DNA of 64,000 nt from Chinchilla lanigera. Its lineage: Eukaryota > Chordata > Mammalia > Rodentia > Chinchillidae. The stretch lies in the NCBI RefSeq assembly GCF_000276665.1, contig NW_004955447.1, positions 14,727,103-14,791,102 of the forward strand, in the 5' to 3' direction. The notes beneath the pieces were generated by a model that saw nothing but the letters and a program-made list of their open reading frames with translations, ran no database searches and was not told the DNA's origin. The position numbers and the translations under genes are program-made. This document shows, piece by piece, positions 11,761-21,529 of this stretch (within the stretch, counting starts at the first letter, position 1; each line of letters starts with the position of its first letter).

Positions 11761-12127
11761 CAGCAAAGAAATGCTCCATGACAGCGGAGTTCATTGTGGT
11801 CCCCGCCGCACACCCAGTTCCAGCACAGTGGAGGCGGCCAGGCCTCAGTCACACACTCTTTGCCAGGCTGCACCTGAGAGCCGCGCTGAAATCTTCCCGA
11901 AGAGCTGGTGTGCAAGCAGCAGCCTGCTCACAGCGCCAGGTCCCGGTAGGGTGACTGCAGCTAGAGTCTTCCTCTTCCTCTCAATCAGCTTCATGTGGCC
12001 AAGTGGCCATGCGGCCAAATTACTTTTTAATCACTGTCACATACATTCAAAGGATTCACTTAGCACTTTAAAGCGCTGGATTTCGCAGTGTAAGCTTTGC
12101 ATGAGGTTAAAGAACCGTGAACTCAGG

Positions 12128-12172
12128 GTTCTTTGTGACTTAGTTTCTCCATCAGTAAAATGAGGGGATTTG
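12128..12172 (+). mobile_element. MIR core fragment
   Basis: 'tgacttagtttctccatcag' followed by TAAAATGAGGGGA is the conserved central MIR segment (CTCAGTTTCCTCATCTGTAAAATGGGGA in the family) with a few substitutions. The rest of the element is too decayed to delimit. Confidence 0.65.
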
Positions 12173-12230
12173 AAGGAATTGTTTTCTAAGACATTAACTC
12201 AAAATTTAAGATAGTATCTTAGCGTTTCTG

Positions 12231-12410
12231 CAAAGGATATAAACAGGTAGCTCACAAAAGAAATAAAAATGGTCAACATAATTATGTATAGACTTTTAAC
12301 TTCAATAGTAACCAAGAAGGTAAATTTAAAAATTGGGATATAATGTTTTCTTTTATCAGACTGGCAAAGATAGAAGAGAATAATGATATATTTATTTAGC
12401 AATCTAATAT
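12231..12410 (+). mobile_element. Old L1M fragment (ORF2 3' region), plus strand
   Basis: 'ggatataaacaggtagctca', 'agaaataaaaatgg' and 'tatcagactggcaaagat' read as decayed L1 ORF2 C-terminal coding sequence in the plus orientation. Many stops are present. An ID interrupts its 3' side. Confidence 0.6.
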
Positions 12411-12423
12411 AAAATCATTTTCA

Positions 12424-12522
12424 GGGGCTGGGGATTTAGCTCAGTGGCACAGCGCCTGCCGGGCAAGTACAACATTGTGAGTTCCATTCCCAGCACTGGA
12501 AACAAACAAACAAACAAACAAA
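12424..12522 (+). mobile_element. ID SINE with exact 13-bp TSD
   Basis: A complete ID with a CAAA-repeat tail. It is flanked by AAAATCATTTTCA at 12411-12423 and 12523-12535. It carries several private changes (GCACAGCGCC, AAGTACAACATTG) and so is older than the copies at 3845 and 41290. Confidence 0.95.
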
Positions 12523-12589
12523 AAAATCATTTTCACTACACAGCATTTGGAGTGGCTATTTGGTAACACATAGCAACAGCTCTAAAAAC

Positions 12590-13105
12590 GTAATGCACCA
12601 TGATGGCCTCTCTACCCGTCTCCCCTTGCTGTTCCCCTAGCACCCTGTTGATGCTCCTCCACTGACAGAGGAGTCCATGGCCCCGCCTCACCTGGGGGCA
12701 GTGCGGGGGCTGTGACCCAGTGGAGGTGATGCTGCATGGTTTCCAAGGCTATCTTATAAAAGGCAGCCCTGCTCCACCCGCCATTCTATGGGAGCAGGCC
12801 TGCTCCACCAGCTTTCTAAGCCCTAGGCAGCCATGTAAGAAGCCCAGCTCTCTTGAGGTCAACCTGCTAGAGGAACCACAGGCAAACAGAGAAAGATGCC
12901 CTGAGTCCCAGCTGTCCCAGCCTCAGCTACTTGTGAGTGAAAGAGCTCTCAAAGGATTCCAGCTTCCCCGGCCAGTACAAGGTGGAACAAAAAGGAGCCA
13001 TCCTCACTGAGGATGTCATCCTCACTAAGCCCTGTCTGGACTACAGATTCACAAGTAAAATAATCGTTTGGAGTAGTTTTTTATGTAGCATAAATAACTA
13101 GAAAA
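12590..13105 (+). mobile_element. LTR-like element, ERVL/MLT type, plus strand
   Basis: Contains 'cagctgtcccagcctcagct' and then the closing run 'aaaataatcgtttggagtag', 'ttttttatgtagcataaata', ACTAG. This matches the 3' end pattern of MLT-type LTRs (AATAAAATGGTTGTTTTAAGCC...TTTGTTACGCAGCAATAGATAAC in the family). A 96-codon frame at 12720-13010 lies inside it and is not taken as a gene. Confidence 0.55.
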
Positions 13106-13140
13106 GTATAAATACATTGGTGCTAAAAGATGCACGTATT

Positions 13141-13345
13141 GCTGGGTGTGGTGGTGCACACCTATAATTCCAATTACTGAGCCAAGGCAGAAAGATCGCA
13201 AGTTTAAAGCCAGTCTGCCAATTTAGTGAGACCCTGTCTCAAAATAAAAATTTAAAAAGGCCTGGAGGTATAGTTCAGTGGTAGAATGTTTACTTCACAT
13301 GCATGAGGCCCTAGAGGGTTCAATTCTCAGTAGCCCCTCAAAAAG
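13141..13345 (+). mobile_element. B1-dID dimeric SINE
   Basis: The B1 half starts GCTGGGTGTGGTGGTGCACA and ends CCTGTCTCAAAATAAAAA. The ID half follows (GGCCTGGAGGTATAGTTCAG ... CTCAGTAGCCCC). Both halves are near full length, with roughly the divergence of the copy at 2946. Confidence 0.85.
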
Positions 13346-13999
13346 TCTACACCTGTAATCATAACCTGTCACATAGCACTATATAACTAGAACATTGTGT
13401 GTGTGTATCACAACGTAGAGAGCTATATATTACTAAGTTAAAAGATGTCTGTATCTATACACATCTATGTCTATACATACTACAGACATATGCTTATATC
13501 TGTATCAATACATCTATCAATCAGTCCTCACACTATATATGTGTAACTTTAGATATCTTTTAACATAACAATACCAGTTCTAAAATCTGTGCTACAGAAT
13601 TAGAAAGTATACAAAAAGAGGTACATAGAATTGCCTCTAAAATTAAACAGTTTGAAACTATCTAAAATATTCAGCAATAAGAAACTGAATAAATACGCTG
13701 TTTTATATTTATGTAATCAATTACTAGATAGCTACAAAAGAAACATGATTTGAAGCTGCATTTACTGACAAAATAGTCATCAAAAATTATCATAAATTCA
13801 ATTCTTTGCACATAAGGTACATTTTTCTCACTAATTTTTATATGTCCTTATGTCCACATACGTACAAAAATTGGATTAACTTATTATTTATTTTTGCCTG
13901 GCCCCTTTAAATTATTCATTTATTCATACAAAGAGATTGTCCATTTTTTAACAAAATAGAACTAAATCTACAAATTCATCCCGATCTATTTTCTTCATT
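13346..13999. other. AT-rich unassigned sequence
   Basis: AT-rich DNA with imperfect TATC/ATAC clusters between 13440 and 13560. It may be old L1-derived sequence, but no phrase allows a confident call. No coding potential is seen. Confidence 0.5.
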
Positions 14000-14310
14000 T
14001 TATAATATACATATCATAGATGTCCTTCCAGGTCACAGATTTGGATTTAATTCATTCTTCCAACACTTCTTTTCTTTGATAATAATTGCAGTTGTTTCAG
14101 TTTTTTTCATTTATGTCACTATAAGCGATATTAAAATTGATATTTTGGTTCACATTATCTTTGGGCACTGATGTTTTATTCCTTTAGCACAAATTCCAAA
14201 AAGTAGAACTGCTGGGTCAGTGTGCACTTAAATTTTAATACATGATGCTAGATCATCTTCCAGAAAAGTTATAGCACTTCATATTCCAAACAGTGAGGTG
14301 TGAGATTTCC
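14000..14310 (-). mobile_element. Old L1M 3' fragment, antisense
   Basis: 'cattcttccaacacttcttt' ... 'aaaagtagaactgctgggtc' ... 'catattccaaacagtgaggt' gives the antisense order of L1M ORF2/3' sequence, where 'gaattgctgggtc' is a hallmark. A (CT)n tract at 14319-14350 follows. Confidence 0.6.
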
Positions 14311-14359
14311 TTCGACTGTCTCTCTCTCTCTCCTCTCTTTTTCTCTCTCTGAAAATCTC

Positions 14360-15640
14360 AATGTTACACACTTTGATTTTTTTCTTATATATATTTTGTA
14401 ACACAAAACTTTTACATTTTACATTTTAAGTCTACTAATCTTTTCCTGTATTGTTGCTCAGACCTTTATTTAAAAGTTAGACCTACTGTTGGTTAGTATT
14501 TGTGGGTGTGGCCGAATAGATCATTCTGGACAGGATTTTCCTTTCTACACTGGGCACCTGAAGTATGACCTTCAATTAGTACTTGGCAGCCAGTGTCCAG
14601 CAGACTGTGTAAGTGTGTGATTATGAGTGCTAGACAAGTGGCTTGTCTGATATCTTTGTTCAAAGTGAGCAATGCCATTACTCAAAGAAGTCAGCTTTAC
14701 TGATAGAGATGTGAGCTGGTACTTAATAAGTCTACACAGCACAGAATATGCTAACCACTTTCTTGTTCCTCCAAGAAAATGAGAATAACCTCTAAAATAA
14801 TCTTTCCATTAGCAACCTCACAAAATGAAAGCTTCTGTGTTCCATATTTCTCTGTTCCCAAACAAAATCCTTAAGTGACTTATGCAAATTCAGACAGCTC
14901 CAGCTTTAGATGTCTTATCTGTTTTTGATGAAAGCTTTGCTTGACAAATACCCTAAGGTTTATTGCTTTACGGCACTTAGTTAGATATGAGTAACCAGGA
15001 GTGTTTACAGTTTCTCCCCTTATTTTCACTGTATCGTTTTAAGGACATAATCTAGTATTTTTATCTAATTAAAATAGGGTGAGGCATTTCATTTCTTTTA
15101 ACATCCAGGTGGAAGATTCTTTAATGCCAAATATTTTAATACTCATACAAATTGTAAGGAACTGTTGGAAACACGTCCCTAAACAACAGGACTCTACCTC
15201 CTGACTTAGACGTCCAGGAGGTACAAAGTGCTTATCTTCCTTGATTCTGATTTGTGCTTGGCTTTAATTGTAGTAGCAGGCCAATTTCAAAGTTTGTATT
15301 TTCAAACTCAGTTTTCCACATACATTGTAGCTGTCTATTAAAACATTTCACTTGAAGCTGAAGTCACTCAATTAAGCACATTAATCAATATCCCTACCAT
15401 TTCACAATTTCTGGTATGACCAGGGCTTTAAACTTTGCCGTTACCTCTGTCATTGCCTTTCCTATGTTATCAAATCCTGGTCACACTTTAGTCATCTCCA
15501 TCTAAGATTTGCTTCAATATTTTTCCATTTTACAAAAACATTTTATTGTAAAAAAAACCTGAGTTTAAAAATTGATGGATTAACCACATAAAATCTGTAA
15601 GAAAATGTTCACAGTATGTGAATTATATCACAATAAGACT
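14360..15640. other. AT-rich unassigned sequence
   Basis: No exon, RNA gene or firmly recognised repeat. Some of it may be non-repetitive ancestral sequence. The one minus-strand frame of 61 codons (14493-14678) has no visible domain. Confidence 0.5.
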
Positions 15641-17470
15641 ATTGTAATAAATGATGAAATCTACAAATAAACTACTAGATCTACTAAATGAGTCTACAAA
15701 GATTGTAGGACATAAGACTAATATATATAAAAACCTATTATCTTTCTTTTTTCTTTTTTATCTTTTTGAGACAGGGTTTCATTATGCAGCTCAGGCTGTC
15801 CTTGAACTCGCTTTGTAGCCCAGGATGGCCTCAAGCTACAGCGATCTTCCTACCTCAGCTTCCTGAGGGCTGGGATTACAGCCATGTGTCACCATGCCCA
15901 GCACAATTATCTTACTATGTGGTACTGACAAAGAATTAAAATCTGCAGTGATAAAAATTACACCACTTATAAAATATACTTATGGATAAATCTGACAAGA
16001 GATATGAAAGACTTGCACACTGAACACTATAGAATTGATAAGAAAAATAAAAGATAACCTAAATAGTTGTAGGGATATACCATATTTATGGGTTGGAAGA
16101 CTTAAAATTATTAGCAGTTCTCTTCAAATTCATCTATAAATTGAACCCAATCTCTATCAAATTCTCATCAGGTTTCATTGTTATTTTTGTTGAAATTATT
16201 AGATTTGAAAGTCTATATGAAATTGCAAAGGACTGAGAGCTGACAAAACAATTGGTTCAAAGATGAATAAAATTGAAGAAACATTCTCTGACTTTGGGAC
16301 TTAAATTGATTCACTGATCAAGATTGTATGGCACTGGCATAAACAGGAACAAATAGATGAAAGATAAAAATAAAAAATTATAAAAATAGCAGAGAGTTGA
16401 GCTCATGCATATATTTGCAACTGATTTTGTCAAAGGTGTAAAAGCAATTCGGTGAAGAAGTGTTAGACTTTTCAACAACTGGTGCTAGAAAAATTGGATA
16501 TTTCTAGGCAAAAAGAAAAAAAATTTTTCCACATTTCACATGAAATAAACCGCAGACTGGAAGAAAATATTTTACAAATACTACATCTAATAAGTATTTG
16601 TGTCCAAAATATATTTTTAAAACTCTAACTTAATAAATTCTAACTTTAAGAAAATAAATGACCCTACTAAAATGGGAAAAGATTTGAACACATGTTTCAC
16701 AAGAGGCGAATAAACACATGAAAAGATGTTCAAAAAATTAGTCCTTACGAGAAGTGCGTATTTTAATCCACAGTAAGATAGCACCATAGCTAATATGAAA
16801 AGGATTCTACCTATCAGTTGTTGGCAAGGATTCGAAGGAAGAGAAACACATATGCTGCTAGAGGGAATGTAACTGTGGAACACACTCTGGAAGTCACTTA
16901 AAAAGTTAAACACGTATGTACCACATGATCCAGCCACTTCACTCCTGGATATTTACACAAGAGGAATGTGACAGAATGCTCACAGGAACAACAGAGAAAC
17001 AGGCCAAACGTCCATGGCAGGTGGATGAACAAACTGGCATATCCCTTCAGTGTTCAATGGGATACTGTGTGACATTAGAAAAGAATGGAATATTGTACAT
17101 GCCATAACACAGATCAGTCTGAGTTGTTCAAAATAATTATGCTGAGATAAAGACAGACAAAAGAGAACAAATGTAATAAATATTTGAATTGATCTTGGAT
17201 GATTCTGTCATATAAATTTCTAGGAAATGTAAACTAATCTGTAGTGACAGACAGCAGATTAGTGGTCCTGAACATGAGGGTTGGGGAGAAGGAGGGAGGA
17301 GTTATCTATGTCTCTACTGTTGAATAGCAGGGCTGGATCTCCTTTCTCTATATGTTTGTAATTTATTATAGGTGCAACAAATAATCATAACTCACCAATA
17401 TTTTTATATATCCTTAAGTATTTCCTAATGATGAACAGCATATAAGCAAATCAATCATTGAAATGTCAAT
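15641..17470 (+). mobile_element. L1M ORF2 3' half and 3' UTR, plus strand
   Basis: A long decayed L1 in sense orientation, interrupted by a B1 at 15750-15905. Landmarks in order are 'aagacttgcacactgaacac', 'ggcactggcataaacagg', 'aaaatgggaaaagatttgaa', 'catatgctgctagagggaat', 'gatccagccacttcactcct', 'gtccatggcaggtggatgaa', and a 3' UTR-like 'agcagattagtggtcctgaa'. These follow ORF2 C-terminal coding order. Frames are broken throughout, and the longest plus-strand frame (63 codons at 16916) is a remnant. Confidence 0.75.
15750..15905 (-). mobile_element. B1 SINE with internal duplication, nested in L1M
   Basis: Antisense 7SL-derived monomer: TTTTTGAGACAGGGTTTCAT, two successive GCTCAGGCTG.CCTTGAACTC-like units from the 29-bp B1 duplication, then GGGCTGGGATTACAG and ACCATGCCCAGC. 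Confidence 0.9.
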
Positions 17471-17828
17471 TTTATAGCTGCATGAATATTAAGTCTGTAA
17501 AACTAAATCACCTGGTAGAATAGCTAAATTTACCAGAGTATATTTTTTATACACTGGTAAATTTTACTCCACAAGGATGCTACTGCTAAGCAAGACTGTG
17601 TTTATCCACACCACTTCATACTGTGACTCATCCATACAGACCAGCTGCTGAAAGGTGAAACTGTTTATTCTTGTTTTAATGTGGAGCTATTTATCTAATA
17701 ATGAGCTTGAATATTTTTATTATTAGCCATTTTTCATTCCTTCTTCTAGTTCTTTTGCATCAAATTTGTATAGTTCATAACTAGAAATCTGATTTTTCAG
17801 AGATAATTAGAAATTTAATTTGTCTTCT

Positions 17829-17913
17829 TGTTTTTGGTACTGGGAATTGAAGTTGCTAGGCACCTTGCACTTGCTAGGCACGTGCTGTGCCACTGAGCTC
17901 TATCCCCGGCCCC
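17829..17913 (-). mobile_element. ID SINE
   Basis: Antisense ID from TTTTTGGTACTGGGAATTGA to CTATCCCCGGCCCC. The tail is short. A small internal GCTAGGCAC duplication lies in the region of the tRNA anticodon arm. Confidence 0.85.
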
Positions 17914-18002
17914 TATATATTTTTATTTGTATTGACTAGTTCTATGCTTTATCATCTGAATATATGATATGTGTGCATAACCTCTATGGTCACTTGTGTA
18001 AA

Positions 18003-18345
18003 TTACACAAAGGTTGACAGGAACCGCCAAGGTACCTCACACCCACTACTTAAAGGAGGAAAGGTTCATTTGGCACATATCTCAGTCCGCAGTCAGCTGG
18101 CACTGAGGCAGCACGGCAAGGCCCAGGGGCATGGAGGAAGAACAGCTGTTTACTTCATGGTGTGCAGGAGGCGGACAGAGTGAGGGGAGGGGTGGTCCCC
18201 AGTGACCGCCTCTTCCAACCAGATGCTCCCTTTTAACAGAAAGCTGGCTAAAGCCCTCATCATCCAATCACCTTCCAAAAGCCCTGCCTATGAGCATATA
18301 AGGCTCCTAACTTAGGGGGCATCTAGATATAAAACAATACATGAA
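18003..18345 (-). mobile_element. MaLR-like solo LTR, minus strand
   Basis: Shares the layout of the LTRs at 6735 and 20594: 'aaggaggaaaggttcatttg', 'ctcagtccgcagtcagctgg', 'atcacc..ccaaaagccctg', 'cctatgagcatataaggctc'. The adjacent internal sequence is missing, so it is a solo LTR. Confidence 0.7.
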
Positions 18346-18384
18346 CAGTTATGAGATACCACTGCTGGGCCTAACTATATACAC

Positions 18385-18404
18385 AGTGAATATATATATT
18401 CACT
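18385..18404. repeat. Perfect 20-bp palindrome
   Basis: AGTGAATATATATATTCACT reads identically on both strands. It sits at the truncated end of the antisense B1 that follows, so part of its right arm is B1 sequence. Confidence 0.95.
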
Positions 18405-18525
18405 ATGTAGCTCAGGCTGGCCTTGAACTCACTGTGTATCCATGCTGGCCTTGAACTCACAGCAATCTTCCTGCCTCAGTCTCCCAAGTGCTGGGATTAC
18501 AGGTGTATGCCATTATGCCAAGCTA
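18400..18525 (-). mobile_element. B1 SINE with internal duplication
   Basis: Antisense B1 with two tandem 'GGCTGGCCTTGAACTCACTG' and 'TGCTGGCCTTGAACTCACAG' units (the 29-bp duplication), then GTGCTGGGATTACAGGTGTA. The 3' A tail is missing. Confidence 0.9.
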
Positions 18526-18616
18526 GTTAACTGTATTTAGAAAGTATGCTAATTATCAGTATAAAGTAATTTTATTCTTGTTATATATAATTAGTGTATT
18601 TGAGAAATAGAAGATT

Positions 18617-18722
18617 TTTTTTTTTTTTTTTTTTTTTGGTTTTTCTCCGGTACCGGGAACCGAACTCACGACCTTGCGCTTGCCAGGCAGGCGCTTTGCC
18701 GCTGAGCTAAATCCCCAGCCCC
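18617..18722 (-). mobile_element. ID SINE, exact 12-bp TSD, young
   Basis: Full-length antisense ID with a pure T run of about 22. It has intact CpG-bearing positions (CCGGTACCGGGAACCGAACT, TTGCCGCTGAGC). It is flanked by perfect AAATAGAAGATT at 18605-18616 and 18723-18734. The lack of CpG decay suggests a recent insertion. Confidence 0.97.
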
Positions 18723-18752
18723 AAATAGAAGATTATTAAAGGATGGAGCAGA

Positions 18753-18800
18753 GTGCTTGCTCCAGTAGCACATACACGAAAGTACGGAGCAGAATGCTAC
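18753..18800 (+). pseudogene. U6 snRNA-like fragment
   Basis: GTGCTTGCTCCAGTAGCACA is 17 of 20 matches to the U6 5' end. The next 25 bases keep only a loose U6 pattern (AAAGTACGGAGCAGAATGCTA). There is no PSE or TATA-like upstream element and the 3' end is missing, so it is a dead retrocopy if the call is right. Confidence 0.5.
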
Positions 18801-18860
18801 GCGAGGTAAATGATTCCAACACTACTTTTCACTTTAACAGAAATGTGACTTACAGTACGC

Positions 18861-19222
18861 CTTAGTCATTTTCACATTGCTAGGGCAAAATACCCAGCGC
18901 ATCCACAAATTAAAGGAGAAGAGGTTTGTTCTGGATCCCAGTTCAGAAGTTTCAGTCTGCATTAAGCAGGCTTTTACACAGAAATGGCCTGGTGGAGGGC
19001 ATGGTGGTGAAAGGCTGCTTATGCTATAATAGAGAGAAGCAAGGAGCCAAGAAGGGAGATTTACCCTTCCAGATCACATCACCAGTGACCTGCCTCGTCC
19101 GACCAGACCCTACCTCCCAAGAGCAAGTCTGTTATATCTCCCCTGTAATTCAGTCACCTCTCAAAAGATCTGCCTATGAACACATGAGGTCTCTACAGGA
19201 CATTCTTCATCCAAATTCATGT
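18861..19222 (-). mobile_element. MaLR provirus 2, 3' LTR
   Basis: 'cttagtcattttcacattgc', 'tagggcaaaatacccagcgc', 'ttcagaagtttcagtctgca', 'cctatgaacacatgaggtct' align with the partner LTR at 20594-20974. The proximal end leads directly into internal sequence at about 19223. Confidence 0.8.
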
Positions 19223-19356
19223 CCATCTCTATGAGTTGCTAAAGTCCTAACAGTTCCAGCATTACTGAAAAGTCAAGTCTAAAGTCTCCTCTGAGACTCA
19301 GGCAAACTCTCAGCTTTGAGCCCCTGTAAAAATTTTAAAAAAGAAGTTAAACCCTG

Positions 19357-19776
19357 CTAACATACAACAGCACAGGGCAAACCACCCCATTCCAAAAGGG
19401 AGAAACAGAAGAGAGAAACCAATGGGACCAAAGTAAGACTGAAACCAGCAAGGCAAACATTAAACCCTGTAGCTCTGTGTCCAGCACCCAGAGCAGAAAT
19501 GTGAACTCCAAAGGGCTTGTGTGTCCCTGCCCCTATGGCACTGCCAGTTGCAGCTATCATGGCCTCTCTCAGTTGATGTTCCATGTTCCTGGCATCTCCA
19601 ACATCCTGGGGTCTCCAGTTCACTTTTAGCTTCACTCTGAGGAGTACACTGCCTTGCCTCCTAGGCCTTCTGGAATCTTTATGGAAGCTTCCCTGACCCC
19701 ACAACTCTTGAATTCTGCATGCTTGTAAAACCATCATCATATGGATGATACCAAGGTCTGCCATCAGCTCCAGCAC
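19357..19776 (-). pseudogene. Remnant MaLR internal open frame, 139 codons
   Basis: Counterpart of the 129-codon frame at 7476-7865. The aligned blocks KLKVNWRPQDVGDARNM here and KLKVQWKPQKFGKASNM there show common descent. There are no enzyme motifs. It is old proviral coding sequence, not a host gene. Confidence 0.6.
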
Positions 19777-20012
19777 TAGCCAGACCCTCTTAAATTATGG
19801 TTGCAGAGGATTCTGCTGAGATGGCTGAGCACTATGCACAGAATTCCAGGGACCAAATTTCCCAGGTGGCCCTTTTCAAACAGGGTGCCCTTGGGCTCTC
19901 TTCTCAAAGGAAAGTCTTTCACTTTTACACTATGTAGCCTGCAGAGGGTGAGGTCTTCCTGACTTCTGAGGTACCCTCAAGGAATCTCTCCTGTTGCCCT
20001 AATGTAAAGTAG

Positions 20013-20552
20013 TTAGCTTATTTTTAATGCCAGTCTTTCAACAACCAAGCTCTCCTCAACCAAAACTTTACAAGCTCCAATGGTACAGGCCCGAGAGTGA
20101 AGCTGGCTTCTATAAATTGCTGACTGCCAGCAATTTTTTTTCAAATTACTTAGGTTGGCTTTTTGTTTCTGCTTCTTACAGCAGATATGGCTAAAATTTG
20201 CATGCAGTAACCATGCCACAACTTCAACATTGGGCTGCCTTAAAATTTTCTTCACCAGATTAATTAATCTACTGTTACTACTCTCAGTCTCCCACAAAGT
20301 CTCCAGTGATGAGCAAAATAAAGACAAATTTTCTGCCAGAGTAATACACATGGTCTCAAGTACAATTGCCAATGGAGTTCCCTTACCATCTGCATTTCTA
20401 TCAACATTCTGGTTTTTTGAGCTCTGACCAGAATCTCTCATCAAGCTTGACTTACAGCATTCTTCTAGGCCACCTTCAAGCTTCTCTAGGCCATCTTTAA
20501 GGCTTTGCAAGCTCCTCCCACAATTCCAAAGGCTTCTAAACCACATGGTCAA
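20013..20552 (-). pseudogene. Gag-like MaLR frame, still open for 179 codons
   Basis: The longest frame in either MaLR provirus. Position next to the 5' LTR on the minus strand fits the gag-derived frame that MaLR internal regions carry. The middle block LAENLSLFCSSLETLWE parallels LAESLSAFCLCPETLSE in provirus 1, where the frame is shorter. A lysine-rich stretch (KKQKQKANLSNLKK) lies near residues 126-139. I see no zinc knuckle. Expression is not implied. Confidence 0.55.
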
Positions 20553-20593
20553 GTACAGTCACAGCAATAACCCCACTTCTCTGGTAACAAAAT

Positions 20594-20974
20594 TTATCTT
20601 AGCCACTTTCTTATTGCTGAGACACAATTCCCAACAATCACAACATAAAGAGAGGTTTAATTTGGCTCACAGTTCAGAAGTTTCAGCCCACATTTGATAG
20701 GCTTTAACACAGGAATGGCATGTGGAGGGACATAACAAAGGAGAAGATGCTTATGTCACGGTGGACCTAAAAGCAGATAGAAAAGTGAAGATTTGGGAAA
20801 GGAGATATATCCTTCTATGTCATGCCTCTGGTGCTCTGCCTCTTCTGACTAGACAGCCGCCTCCTAGTAACAAGTCAGCTATCTTGCTCCCATAAGTCAA
20901 TAACCTTCCCAAACCCTGTCTATGAGCACATGAGGCCTTTGGAGGGGAGTAAATTATCAACCCAAGCCATAACA
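20594..20974 (-). mobile_element. MaLR provirus 2, 5' LTR
   Basis: Runs from TATCTTAGCC to CAAGCCATAACA. The far end is the reverse complement of TGTTATGGCTTG, the canonical MaLR LTR start. It shares 'cacagttcagaagtttcagc' and 'cctatgagcacatgaggcc'-type blocks with 18861-19222. Confidence 0.85.
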
Positions 20975-21254
20975 GAGTATATTCCACTATTTTTGCCTTC
21001 CCTTAATATAGAATGTGTGCAAACTCAGGAACAGGCATCCTCTGGGTAAAACACCATAAGTAAAATACCAAAACAATCCCAGTGCCCAGGACTGTGATAA
21101 GCATAACAGGAACAAAAGAGTGACCCAGTGTCCTGGCTCACAGATCTTCTCCACATAGACTATTCATTAATTCACTCAGTAAGTACCTGATGAGTTCCTG
21201 CCCCAGGGAAACCTATAATCTGGTATGGGAAAAAGAAAGATAAAGCAATAACTA

Positions 21255-21312
21255 TGGTCACTTTGGCAGCATATATACTAAAACTGGAACAATACAGAAA
21301 AGGCAATAGTGA
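21255..21312 (+). pseudogene. U6 snRNA retropseudogene, 3' truncated or diverged
   Basis: TTTGGCAGCATATATACTAA followed by AACTGGAACAATACAGAAAA matches U6 positions of about 8-50 with few changes. Homology fades after position 50, where the U6 internal stem-loop should follow. No snRNA promoter is seen upstream. Confidence 0.8.
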
Positions 21313-21458
21313 TACAATAAGAAGTGCTATAATGCATTGAAGGGGTTCTTCATAAATGAATGCATATGATAGTCAATTCTACTTTTAAGTGAAATGTAAT
21401 CAGTATCTTAAAAGTACTTACTGGCACTTTAATGTCATACTGAGTCATCTGTAATTTA

Positions 21459-21490
21459 CACTTGATCTTAGCCAAAAGGCCGAGAAGCGA
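21459..21490 (-). pseudogene. U2 snRNA micro-insertion (U2 nt 2-33) with 9-bp TSD
   Basis: The minus strand reads TCGCTTCTCGGCCTTTTGGC then TAAGATCAAGTG, identical to the 5' end of U2 snRNA. It is flanked by perfect TGTAATTTA at 21450-21458 and 21491-21499. The copy ends near U2 nucleotide 33, with no A tail. This fits the known class of 3'-truncated snRNA retropseudogenes. Confidence 0.9.
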
Positions 21491-21529
21491 TGTAATTTAG
21501 AAAATGATAGCGGTTCTTTTAAAATTTTA

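Larger units (their letters stand above)
19223..20593 (-). mobile_element. MaLR provirus 2, internal region (minus strand)
   Basis: Collinear with 7300-9166. The paired landmarks are 'aaagtcctaacagttccagc', 'ccaaagggcttgtgtg', 'gatgataccaaggtctgcca', 'ggaaagtctttcacttttac', 'aaaccacatggtcaagtaca', 'agcaataaccccacttct'. At the end, CTGGTAACAAAATT occupies the primer-binding-site position before the LTR. The 330-base AT-rich block and nested ID of provirus 1 are absent here, so this copy is the cleaner model of the family. Confidence 0.85.
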
